From contig OY292274.1 in assembly GCA_958496175.1 (NCBI GenBank), positions 26,823,482-26,887,481 of the forward strand: DNA of 64,000 bases, written 5' to 3'. The notes under the pieces were generated by a model that saw nothing but the letters and a program-made list of their open reading frames with translations, ran no database searches and was not told the origin of the DNA. This document shows positions 14,501 through 25,800 of the stretch, in pieces. Position 1 is the stretch's first letter, and every line of letters starts with the position of its first letter. The position numbers were made by a program, and so were the translations under genes. The DNA comes from Sisyra terminalis. Its lineage: Eukaryota; Arthropoda; Insecta; Neuroptera; Sisyridae.

Positions 14501-15721
14501 CCTGACGCTGGAGTTTTAGCCCAACAATTAACACATATTGAGTTAGAACGACTATCTTATATTGGGCCTGAAGAATTTGTACAAGCGTTTGCTAAAGAAA
14601 ACCCGCATTTAGAAACTTCTTTCAAGGACATGAAAAAAACTAAAAACTTAGAGTCATATGTTCAATGGTTTAATCGTCTCAGCTATTTTGTAGCTACTGA
14701 AGTTTGCAAAGTAAGATAATTCCCAACTTGTTTGAACTATATGAGACTAATAATAATTCCTTTGTAGCATCCTAAGAAAAAACAAAGGGTCAAAGTGGTT
14801 GAATTTTGGATTGAAACGGCTCAAAAATGTTTCAATATAGGCAATTTCAATTCTTTAATGGCTATTATCGCTGGCTTAAACATGTCACCAATTTCTCGAC
14901 TAAAAAAAACTGTAAGTGTTAACATATAAACAGAATTAGTATACCAAGGAACATAGTCACTTCTGTATAATACTTATTTCTTCTATATATAAAATCTAAG
15001 CAAAAAAATGACCGGAAATCTATTTTTATTACACTTTCTTGAATACTTTTTACCTATATCCTATCCTTAAAACTAAAACATACAAGTGGTGAATTTTACA
15101 AACATTTGATTGTATTTGTATTTTGCGAATTGTAAATAATGTCACACGCCACAATAATTTTCGAATCCAAAATATTAAATTAAATTAACCCTTTATTACT
15201 TTTTTTCTAATTTTAGTGGAGCAAAATTCATTCTGGTAAATTCTCTATACTTGAACATCAAATGGATCCGACCAGTAATTTTTCAAGTTATCGATCTACC
15301 TTAAAAGCAGCTATGTGGCGTTCAGCGGGAGCCCGAGATGAACGACAACGAATTGTAATTCCATTTTTCAGTTTACTGGTCAAAGATTTATACTTCTTGA
15401 ACGAGGGATGCTCCAATAAGTAATAAAATAAGCTTAATTATTTTTTTTTATATAATAATTATTCCTTCTTTTAGATTACCCAATGGTCATATTAATTTCG
15501 AAAAATTCTGGCAGCTAGCAAAACAAGTCACTGAATTCATGGCATGGAAACAAGTTACATGTCCTTTTGAGAAAAATCCTCGTGTCATAACTTTACTCCA
15601 GACCAACACGGTTTTAAGTGAAAATGCATTAGCATTGGCTAGTTTTGAATGCGAACAACCCGAGAATAATCAAGAACGAGAGCGATATAAAAGTTTAAAA
15701 GCAGAAGCTAACAATTCTTAA
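8572..15721 (+). CDS. Rasgef1: RasGEF domain-containing family member 1 (Ras/Rap guanine nucleotide exchange factor)
   Basis: Eight coding exons give 829 aa: 8572-9468, 11799-11858, 13482-13601, 13829-14072, 14136-14710, 14768-14911, 15217-15419 and 15475-15721; every junction is GT-AG and phase is kept. Residues 1-359 are a Ser/Thr/Asn-rich, probably disordered region. About 360-560 forms the REM (N-terminal exchange) module, with SGSLEALIQHMVP and EWTETFPYDFRDERVM. About 565-815 is the catalytic Cdc25-homology domain, with LAQQLTHIELERLSYIGPEE, FNIGNFNSLMAIIAGLNMSP, FFSLLVKDLYFLNEG and LPNGHINFEKFW, all typical of RasGEF1A/B/C. These proteins load GTP on small GTPases, Rap2 being the reported target of vertebrate members. 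Vertebrate RasGEF1 proteins are near 470 aa, so the first 300 residues or so are extra. The start is the first ATG of the long open exon; an upstream exon is possible. Confidence 0.9.
9469..11798. other. Large first intron of RasGEF1
   Basis: This 2.3-kb intron shows no coding content. It includes a C-rich patch near 10110-10145 and a less AT-rich patch near 10487-10580 that begins and ends with a short inverted GACTGAAG/CTTCAGTC pair, possibly an old MITE. Introns 2 (11859-13481) and 3 (13602-13828) are plain AT-rich DNA. Confidence 0.5.
14073..14135 (+). other. 63-base stopless intron inside RasGEF1
   Basis: This intron has a good donor (gtaagt) and acceptor (cttag), is a multiple of three long and has no in-frame stop. 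Retention would add 21 residues between the REM and the rest of the protein without breaking the frame. Splicing gives the better match to the family, so I treat it as an intron. Confidence 0.6.
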
Positions 15722-15868
15722 ATTATTTTTCGTTGGATTTACTTTTTTTGAACAAGATATTCAAAAAATGAGCTTTATCACAATCACGTAGAATTATTCA
15801 AAAGAGAAGCACTTACTATAATGATAAATTCCAAAAAGTTATGAAAAAAAAATACATAAACACTATGC

Positions 15869-15874
15869 AATAAA
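15869..15874 (+). promoter_or_regulatory. Candidate polyadenylation signal of RasGEF1
   Basis: An AATAAA hexamer lies about 150 bases after the RasGEF1 stop codon on the same strand. AT-rich DNA gives many chance matches, so this is plausible but not certain. Confidence 0.4.
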
Positions 15875-17441
15875 AGTTTCAAATGTTTGCCATTTAACTG
15901 AATAGTTAATCTTTCCTGCCTACATAGATTTATATATATATTTGAATTTCAATATAGTATAAGCTGATTAAGTAATGTAAATTATTTTATTTTTGAAACT
16001 ATATTTCTGCTGCCATTGATGATATGTGTTTTATGAGAATAGTCGTCGCGATAAAAAAGCATGTGATTATAATTTTTGTAATAATTTTTAAAGTTTAACT
16101 AAAGGTATTCGTCATTGATTGTAAATGTACTAAATAATTTAAGATCTATTTTTTATGCTCATTAATGTGAGATTTGATTTATTTCAGTTGCACTTATGGT
16201 TTTTACTTTTAAATTCTATCAACCTATTTTACAAATAAAATATTTACGATAATTTATATTAAAATTAACGTCTTGGTCGTTGTTCTGTATTATAACTAAT
16301 ATTCATGTGGTTAATTTGTCTATTTTTATAAAATTTTATACTGAAAATTTTCAAATAATGAATCTTTTTATACTCGTATATTTAAACAATTTCATTTAAA
16401 TGTAAGGCTAAAGACCAAGTAAATTCTTTCCGTTGAACGGTAAAACGTAACACCATAGAAAATAATAAGCAATCCATTCATATAGAAAGTTCAAAAGTAG
16501 TTTATATATAATAATATTCCTTAATGCGATTAATTCATTAAATATCAATTTATTTTATTTATTTATTGTCAACAGTTTTTATAAAAAATAACATTCCTCA
16601 AGCAATATACTGCTTTAAAAGATAATTAACAGCCTCAGATTCATCTTATATAGAAAAATTATAATAGTTATATATTGAAACTAAAGAATCACACAAAGAA
16701 AACAAATTTACACCAGAAATAGTTAATATAATAGTTAAATAACTTTGTGTAATATACAAAACTAAATTAACTTTCAAAATACTCGGAGCTATTTTCCACA
16801 AAAACTTGATTATACACTCTTATTTATTTCATTATAAAACTTTATAATAAATGAGATCAAAAAAGACTTAATATTATCAGTATTCTAGTCATTAGTTTTA
16901 ATTTAGTTTATAACAAATCTAAATGTTGTACTTGTATCATTAAAACAATATATTGTATAAAATCATTTGTATCATGTACTCTTTGTTTAAATAAAACGTA
17001 TTTAAAATAATTGTATTAATGTCGTTTAATTTCAGTTTTCCTCAAAGTGTGGTTCGCGTCGTTCGCGTATTCCCAGGAGTATGAAAAGAATTAATTGATA
17101 GTACGCGCTATATCATATTCTGACTAAGTTGAAAATACCAAATGATCCAGACTGCTCAAAAAATTATAGCGATTAAATAGAGAAGTGGAGTTTTCCGGAG
17201 TCTTTAAAATATTATATTGTTCTGAGAAAATATACTGAAAATTTTACTTATTTGTTTTTATAGTTTCATTAAAAGAAACTATCGTTCTAGGTTAAACGAA
17301 AATATTTACCGCATTATTTCGTAAAGGACTACAATTATTCACCAAAATATTACATGAAGGGTAAAAACGGTATTATTTCTCCAGAAAGATATTTTAATGA
17401 TACTTAAAAGGTATGTAGTTACTTATTAAATACATACTAAA

Positions 17442-17602
17442 GCATTCACGCTTCGACTTGCAGTCCAACTAGCCGAACTACTAGTTGGATCGCCTACATG
17501 ATCCGCTAGACATCCAACTTCCAACACCATTCACGGTCCGATTTTAGATCCAACTTCGAAAGTCCGACCACTAGTTGGAGTGCAAGTCGGAGCGTGAATG
17601 GC
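17442..17602. repeat. Short inverted-repeat (MITE-like) element
   Basis: About 31 bases at the left end (17442-17472) are matched, inverted, by the right end (17571-17602) with only a few differences. Both arms run through CATTCACGCT and end at CCAACTAG. Degenerate copies of the same words (CATTCACGGTCCGA, GATCCAACTT) recur inside. The block is clearly less AT-rich than its surroundings. This is the form of a non-autonomous DNA element; the superfamily cannot be told. Confidence 0.65.
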
Positions 17603-18471
17603 CTGCTTAAGATCCTAGAAGTTGCATATCTCTGCCTCAATTAGTTTTAAAAAATAATGAGTTGAAAAACAGAAGATTTTTTTTTTTTCAAAAATAAAAA
17701 ACAAAAGAATTTTTTTTCTCAGAAATTACTTTATGATGCTTTTTTTATAAGAAAAAAAATACAGCCCCTCTGACATCAATATCTGGTAACGTTTCATTTT
17801 CTTCTGTGTTGTTAATTTAATTGGCCAAAAATGGAACCGTAATGAAAATTTAACACCAAGAGTGAAAACTATAGCATGATAGTGATAATAATAATACGAT
17901 AATAATAAATTGACAAAAAAATCGCGAATTGAATAGAAAGCAAAGTAAAAAAAGTTCCTAAATATTTAAAAACACGAGCAAAATGAGCCATAAAAAGAAT
18001 TAATATATGCATTTAAATTTTGTCATATGATAAAACGGAAAAAACAAACACACTTATCAATGACTATATTATAAATTACTTCAAACTATTAACTTTAGCT
18101 GACTTTAGCGATCGTAATATTGTTATAGTAATAGTCAGAGTTATATAGTACTTGAAATAGTTGTCTAAAGGAAAATAACTATTTACAGCCCATTTAGCCA
18201 TAACCATGGGAAAAACATTTTGAAAAACCCCGCGTATTTATTTAGTGGTACAATAGCGCCATAACGTCAAGTTTGCTAATTATAATCCTGCGACAGAAAG
18301 AAATTTTATTGAATTCTGTTCAATTTTTATCAGCGTGTTCTAAACTAATTATATAAAATAAAAATAATGTTTATCTATTAAAAAATTATTAGTGTGAACG
18401 CTGTAATTTATAATTTGTTCCTTTTTATTTTTACTAACATTGGTTTTGTGATTTTTGTGTAGTAATTTATA

Positions 18472-19629
18472 ATGGGGAACGTCCATGCTGCATCAGGTCC
18501 TTCAAATCCCAATTTGAATATGCCTCAAACGGATTGTTTTGATCCAGTTTGTGATCCTAAAGTGGAAAATCCGGGCACTATGGAGGATTTGCACAAGAAA
18601 TGCAAAGGTTCGTGTATATCTTTTTACATACCGGGAACCTAACCTAGAAATGTAAAGGAGTATGTACTTATTTAATTTATTCTTACGGTTTTAGATGTAT
18701 TTCCCACTTGTTTTGATGGTGCTAAATTATTGATCAATAAAGGATTGAGTAGTCATTTTCAAGTTTCTCATACAATCAATATGAGTAGCGTTATGCCTAG
18801 TGGGTATCGTTTTGGAGCTACATACGTAGGAACGAAACAACTATCTCCAACAGAAGCTTTCCCAGTCCTATTAGGTGATATTGACCCCTCGGGTAATCTA
18901 AATGCCAACATAATCCACCAAATAGGCAATCGAATTCGATGCAAATTCGCAGCACAAGTACGATAATGATACTAAATGACTCGTACAATAGAATGATAAT
19001 TTCTATTTTTTTATTTCAGATTCAAAGTAACAAATACACTGCCTGTCAATACTCCTTAGATTATCGTGGAAACGATTTTACTAGTAGTATCACATTGGGG
19101 AACCCTGATATATTTACAAATTCTGGTGTTGCTGTATTGCATTATCTCCAATCAATCACAAAAAATTTAGCTTTGGGTGCAGAGCTTGCTTATCAAAGAG
19201 GTCCTCAAGTACCAACTGGTGAAATAGCCGTTCTAAGTGCAGCAGCTAGATACACGGGTAGCAATTGGATAGCTTCGGGAACTCTTGGACAGGCCGGCTT
19301 GCATGTATGTTACTGGCAGAAGGCATCAGAACAACTACAACTTGGCGTAGAATTGGAAACAAATTTTAGATTGCAAGAATCAGTCGCAACGATCGGTTAC
19401 CAAGTAGATTTACCGAGAACAGATTTAGTTTTTAGAGGTAAAATTTCGGTACTATATTTTATATGAACTCAAAATGTTTGTGTTTTCAGCTATGGTTGAC
19501 TCAAACTGGAATGTTGGCGCTGTATTTGAGAAACGATTGCAACCTTTACCATTCACGTTCGCACTTAGTGGTACATTGAATCATAATAAAAATCAGTTTC
19601 GGTTAGGAGCTGGGGTTGTAATTGGTTGA
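18472..19629 (+). CDS. Tom40: Mitochondrial import receptor subunit TOM40
   Basis: Four exons (18472-18607, 18695-18957, 19020-19437, 19490-19629) join in phase to 318 aa. The protein is the beta-barrel channel of the TOM complex, through which nearly all nuclear-encoded mitochondrial proteins cross the outer membrane. Recognisable features are the short N-terminal arm, FDGAKLLINKGLSSHFQVSH near residue 55, PSGYRFGATYVG, the barrel strands in the middle, and a C-terminal strand ending RLGAGVVIG that fits the beta-signal read by the SAM machinery (polar-x-G-x-x-hydrophobic-x-hydrophobic). Length is slightly below the 340-360 residues usual in animals, mainly from a shorter N-terminus. The ATG chosen is the first in frame. 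Whether this is the only Tom40 gene or a paralogue cannot be judged from one locus. Confidence 0.93.
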
Positions 19630-19677
19630 AGTATATTTGACATATATGTCTATAGATGTAACTAATTATCAAAATTA

Positions 19678-19683
19678 AATAAA
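19678..19683 (+). promoter_or_regulatory. Candidate polyadenylation signal of Tom40
   Basis: AATAAA about 50 bases past the Tom40 stop codon, on the same strand and at usual spacing for a short 3' untranslated region. Confidence 0.5.
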
Positions 19684-22600
19684 CTCTTAAGTTGTTCTTA
19701 TTAAATGTCAAAATGTTCACATTTCACTTAGTCACAAGTCATTCATAATATACAAAACCAACTTTTGCTCCTTAAAACATTTTTTATTTTTATTTAATTC
19801 TTTAAAAGATCAACTGTACAGCATTTTCAAACATTTCAACTTACACTTATTTTAATATTAAGAACGAAAATTATTAAAGAGGTTAAAAATAAAGAGTCAA
19901 CTGTAATTATTTGATTCAAAATCAACAATTTTTGTATATTCGTGCAATTTTAACCCATTTAACAATACAATTTTCCATCATTTGCAATTGTATTGTTCGT
20001 AAAACGTTATATGTATGAACGAAAAAGAAATTACATTTAGTTGATAAAGATGTTGTATCAACAAATATTTAACTGAAATCAATTATGCATTTATACCTTT
20101 TTTGTTAAGGCATTCTGTACAGTACTGTAGAAAAAATTATTTGAAATATATTGTTGAAATAAATGACATATTATTTATAAAGCCTTTTTATCAATTTGAA
20201 GGAGCCCGTTATACTGGGACAACGTATGTTTGTATTAAGACATCAATTAAGTTATACTTTTGATGATTTTTTTTAAATTGAATTATTAATAACGAATATA
20301 TTAAAGAACTTGAAAATTTTGTTAATTAATAACATGTTTTCTTCTTGACATTAAAAAAATTCAAAGTATTGGTAAAATTTGAAAACATATAAGTTTAGGT
20401 TTTCAATTAAGAATGAAGGAAAATAATGTTTTCTATGTCAAAAATTAACTATTATATATTGAAACCGTTACTTTATACAATTGAAAGTTTTTAGAGACTC
20501 TTGCATTCATCAATGTTAAGCAAAACCGTTGAAAATTTATCCGTTAATGGATTCACATTCAGGGGAATGTGTTTTTGACGGTGTAAAATTAAAACACTTG
20601 GAAAAAAGAAATTGCATTTTTATTTTTATTTTTTTGACCCTAAAATAAATATTTATTTAATATATGTTATCATTTCTATTCATAGTTAATACATATTCTT
20701 TTATTTTTATAAAATTTGATTTCAATATAATTTTTACACATACTTTTTTAGGATAATGCTTTGATCGGTGTAATACGCCTTTAAATATTGTGCAATATTT
20801 CAAATAATATTTGCATAACATCAAATACAATAGGTGATTAAATCTTAGGCAACCCTTAAACGATTAACATTCACGTCAAAATATTGCCTAATATTTTGTA
20901 TAATTGTTTTATTTAGCTAACCTACACCATAGAACATTATTGTTCAATAAATCAGTTCACAGCTGAATTTTTTGCCAGTTAAATGTAAAATGTAGAATAT
21001 TACATAGAACTGCATCCGTATTGTGCCATATTGCATATAAATAATGCATTTTTTGTAGACTGCACATGAAAAACTAAACTCTTATATCTATAATTCTATA
21101 TACTCACTGATGATATTGGATAGTTTTTCCAATGTGATCTATATATATTTAATATTATTGTACAACTGTAGTGTTGATATTTTTCGTTTAAAGGTCACTT
21201 TACAATAAGATAGTTGACAGTTTTGGTTATTCCGGTTATTCATAGTGTGTAGAAGATTCAAAATTTCAATATTCCAACTAAAAGCAAACATTTAGATTTA
21301 CATTTTTTTTGGTGGTTTTTCAAATAAATTCAAATTTCTCAAACATGCGTATTTTAATCAATATGTGTAAGTCGCAATGTATAGGATTTATTCAAGAAAT
21401 AATTTATTATTTATTGAATAGCTATCTTAAGGATATGCTCCGCTCCATCCAGTGATGTAATGCATGTTTTCACTGCCCGGGGTCAAACGAAAATTCGTTA
21501 CCCCTATTTTCATCATTAGTCAAGAAAATTGGTAAAAAGGGAATTATCTTTATTTTTTTTATTATTTAAAAATATACTCTTCGTTTTTTTCTCAAAGGAA
21601 AATATAATATTTTATGCAATTGCTAATATCAATATGGCGCCCCATTTTCATGTCCCACCTGGGGCCATGGCCCTCCTGCACCCCCTTTTCTTCACTATTG
21701 AATCTATTTATCCATGCATCAATACTGGACCTTAGAGCATAGGTTTTTGCAATCAGCAGCAATTAGCAGGAACCATACAAGGACATTTTAACACTACTTT
21801 ATATGGAAAAATTAATATTTGTCTAAAAAGAAAATATAATTATCTAAATTTAATTTTTTCTCAACATACTTAATAAGAAAAGTAAAAAGAGTAGTTGAAA
21901 AGTCAATTATTTTTAATTAAAAGGTGGTTTGAAAGTTTCGAAAATTTTACTCAACTGATGTAGAAATCCATTTTTCATACATAATACAATTTTTGGAAAA
22001 CAATAAAATTTACAAAAATTAATCTGCTCAGTACTTTAATGTACAAACTTCATCACTTTGTTTCGTTGGAAATTCCCATTTCTAAACATTTCCCTATTAA
22101 AATAGATGACTAGGGAAACCTAAGGCTTTTGAAGTCGTTTTTTGAATAATTTTAACAATAGGTTGATACAGATAACAATAATAGAAAAAATAATAACGCG
22201 TGGCTAAAAAGCGCAGTTATAACTGATGATGATCATATGAAATTTATTCTTAAATTCTTTATTTTATTCTTAAAAGACCTAAAAATTATCTAAACGAGTT
22301 ACCAATTTTGTAGTTGATAACGACTTCAAAAGATATAAATAAAACAGCTTCCCAGTGACTCGAGTTCACTTTATATGATGGTCGTATTGGTATTTTTTGC
22401 TCATTGGTTTTCCTATCATTCACTTCTTTATCAATCTACTATTATTGTTGAAATTATTCAAAAAACGACTTCAAAAGCTTTAATATTGAAACTGTCTTTT
22501 TTAACAGAGTATACCTATATTGCATACAAAATTGATTACAAAAACCTGCCTAAACATATCCGATTTTTTGTTGAATCAGAATTTAACTCTTTGCAAACCT

Positions 22601-22818
22601 AGTTTTTTATAAAAGTTTTCCAATAACGTTTCAAAAGAAAATTACATTTTGAGGAAATCTACTCCATATCCTACCATTGGCATTTAATATTAATTTTCCA
22701 AATATTAGTTTCAACAAATAAACTAATGTTGGGTTTTAGACTTTTACTGAGAAATAATAAATTAGGTTTTTTCTTTCAGTTTTAGTTTCCTAGTGTCAAA
22801 TTCCCTAATGGTTTATAT
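19684..22818. other. Spacer between Tom40 and the IR93a array
   Basis: AT-rich DNA without a recognised gene. It contains a C/G-rich patch at about 21640-21700, which resembles transposon-end sequence, and an element with inverted termini at 22119-22485. The 3' untranslated region of the first IR93a gene enters from the right. Confidence 0.5.
22119..22485. repeat. Element with about 36-bp terminal inverted repeats
   Basis: The left end reads CTTTTGAAGTCGTTTTTTGA and onward, and the right end carries the near-perfect inverse over about 36 bases (22445-22485). A third, shorter inverse copy of the AACGACTTCAAAAG core is at about 22318-22332. No transposase is seen in the roughly 365 bp, so it looks like a non-autonomous element. 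Confidence 0.55.
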
Positions 22819-25800
22819 TTAAGGATGAAATTGGTGTCTTGGAAAAACAGAAATATGGGAAACTTTGGGTAATTTGTCATTAATTGGCTTGAATGTTTTT
22901 CCAATCGTAACAACTTTTGGTGACTCTGGCCGGGGCGGTTCTTTTTTGTTAGGCGCTTTTAAATCTTGAACTTGATTTTTCTCCTTTTGTTTATAATAAA
23001 ATATTTCTCCCGCTAAAGTAATCATTGCTAATGCCAAACCGAAAAGTGTAGCAATGAAAACTCCACCTAAACTTCGCAAAGTAATTCCTTCACTTTCTTC
23101 GGTATTAGCACATTCGCCACGTGCAGAAAAATTCCAATATTTTGCGTTCAAATTTTCAAAATAACGATCTCTTTGTAAATCTAAAACACTGTTAGAATAA
23201 TTGATTGAAAATGGAGTCTGTGCAAAATTTTCATATTTTTTTTTACATTTTACTAATTTCCTCTTGTAAATGACTGCCCTGTTGAACAGCGACTGCATAA
23301 GGTTGTTCTGCAAACGTTTCACCTACTATCGAAAAGTTGCAATTACGACTTACTTCATAACGAATTTCAGATGAATCATGAATAAATGCGAAATCTGCGT
23401 CTGCATGCTCTAAAACCTAAAATTTTTAAAAAATGTTTGTAATTATTATTATCTTCGTATGGGCGTATTTAGGTATGTTTAAGGAAGGCAGATTTGTTCA
23501 TTATTAGTTAAAATAAAGTTCTCGTGGAAAAAAGATTAGATAAAAACAGGATGTTAAAATGCATATAAATAAAGAAATCTGAATGTTGTAAAAAAAGCTT
23601 TAACTTTAAAATAAAGTATCCGTTATACTTATGCTATATTTATCCATTTATAGCGTGCTTTAAGCTTATATATGAGTTTTGCAACAATGGATGAATTTCG
23701 TAGTGCGATATGTACTGAATAAATTAATGGTTTTTCCTTGTCTGCTCCTCTTGACAAAATTTCTGTCCACTCCCTTGTTTTCTTACCTTTTGAAATCCTA
23801 CAGATGCATTAGGCACTGGTTCCGTTTCTTCAATGGCTAAAAGTATATGTCCGTATTGTTCTTTTATTGGGTAATCCCAAATACGGTACTTAGTTTGATC
23901 ACTTGACGCATTTAAAGTTAACTCTTTCCACATACTAAAATTTTTTTAACAATAAGAACAAACATCATTGTAGAAATATTTGCTTTACAAACTTGTATAA
24001 TGTATCTTCTGCATTTTTCATGTTAAGAAAATATTGATGCGCCATGGAATCTGCGACAACAGTGTAATTGATTCTTGATTGACGAGCAAGTTGTTCTAAA
24101 GATTGAACTGGTGTCTAAAAATTATTAATATATGCGTTTTAATCAATCTTTAAGTCTTTCTAAAAACAATTACGACCCCTTTTCAATTCTTTTACTTCGA
24201 AGTTTAAACGAATCCATTATAAAGATATTTATATTTTTGCTATTGAAAGTTTCATTGCATTGAAAATTCTTAGCAATAAATATTAAAGGAAAATCTTATA
24301 ACTTTCAAATATTTCGGTGTCATTACATAAAATCTAAAAGTTCCGTGAGTTTCTGTGGTGCAAAATATTGTCCACTATATTATCACTTTTAGTAATAAGT
24401 TCAATCTTACTCGTTATAAATCAGTTTAACTTTGTTTAAACAAGGTGAGAGTTTTTTAATTACTTACTTGCATTCTTTCTACTGTTAAAAATGCAGCTAA
24501 ATTAGCTGTAAAAGTAGCTAACATTAATACAACAAATAACCAATACGCGGCGACAATTGTTCGACCGGAAAGAGCTTTGGGAGCTTCTCCACCTCCTTGA
24601 GGTGTGAAAGATGTCAATGCAAACCAAAAGCTTTCTTTTAGTGTAAAATCTCTAAAACATATAGAGAAGAATATATATATAATGGTTTAATCATTACAGT
24701 AAAAGTTTTTAAACCTGCAAGGGTATGGATAAAGTTTCTTGTTATTTTTTGCAGAATAGGGTGAATATTTGTCCAAAATCCAAATCATTATAGCAGTAAC
24801 AGTAAGAGCTCCTAAAATACTCAGCCATACTTCCATTTTTAAAACAGTCATGAATTTAAATAGAGATGTTGATCGAACTGGTTTTCTGATTACTGAAAAA
24901 GGCATATATTTTTTTAAAAGAAAAATAATAATATGTGAAATGAAAAAAACCTATTAATATTCCAGTTTGTTCAAAATATGGAGCAACAAAATCGATAACT
25001 TCTTCTCGATCTGCTGTCATTGTTAAAGCAGCTACAACCAAATCCGTTTTCTGAAAAAAATGGGGAGTTATATTTTTTATATAAGTCCCTAAATGTTTTT
25101 ATAATTACCCCTTTCATAAGATCTCCTACAAGTCCATTCCAAGTTCCATTGTTTAATTTTTTTCCAAATTCTCCACTCGTTGGAAACACTAATTCGTAAT
25201 CAAAATTTAACTTTTCCGAAAGAGCTTGTATAAGATCGATACAGTATCCAGTCCAAATTACTGAACCGTCACTATTAAACATAACTTCTCCTGTATCTGG
25301 ATCTCTCATCTTCATCGTCCACGGAACAGCCTACAAATATTGTGTTTTTAAAAAGAAGTAAATCATTTCAGTAAAAGTTAATTACTTCGACGGTTCCAAC
25401 TCGAAAAAATAAACGTGTTTGAATAATTTGTTTATTTGGTTCAACTTGAAGGCCTTTTTCTATAGACCAGGTGGCAAGTTTACCAAGCTGATCATTCATA
25501 TCGTATGTGACAATTTCCATTTGGAATTTAAAAATAAATAGTTTTTTAATCGAATTAAATTTGAATAAATCAGAAACTTTCAAATCGTCAATTATTTTAT
25601 CATTAAAAGACTTGGAAATAGATTCATCAAAAACAGATTGCATGTTTGAGCAATTTATAATCTTTGTAGACATATCCATTTCGGCAGCCACCAAGCTTAA
25701 CATAACTCTCATTACATAGTCCAAAAAAGTTTTGAACAATTCTTTTTGAACATTAAAATCATCGGGACAAGAACAACCACTTGCTTGTAATATTTTGCAA

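Larger units (their letters stand above)
15722..18471. other. Spacer between RasGEF1 and Tom40
   Basis: AT-rich DNA with the 3' untranslated region of RasGEF1 at its left end and a compact inverted-repeat element at 17442-17602. No further coding region was recognised. The Tom40 promoter should lie just left of 18472, but I see no clear core motif. Confidence 0.5.

Noticed and set aside
21529..21735. Open frame with PPGAMALLHPLFF
   Set aside because: The C/G-rich part resembles repeat-end sequence, and the peptide has no family resemblance.
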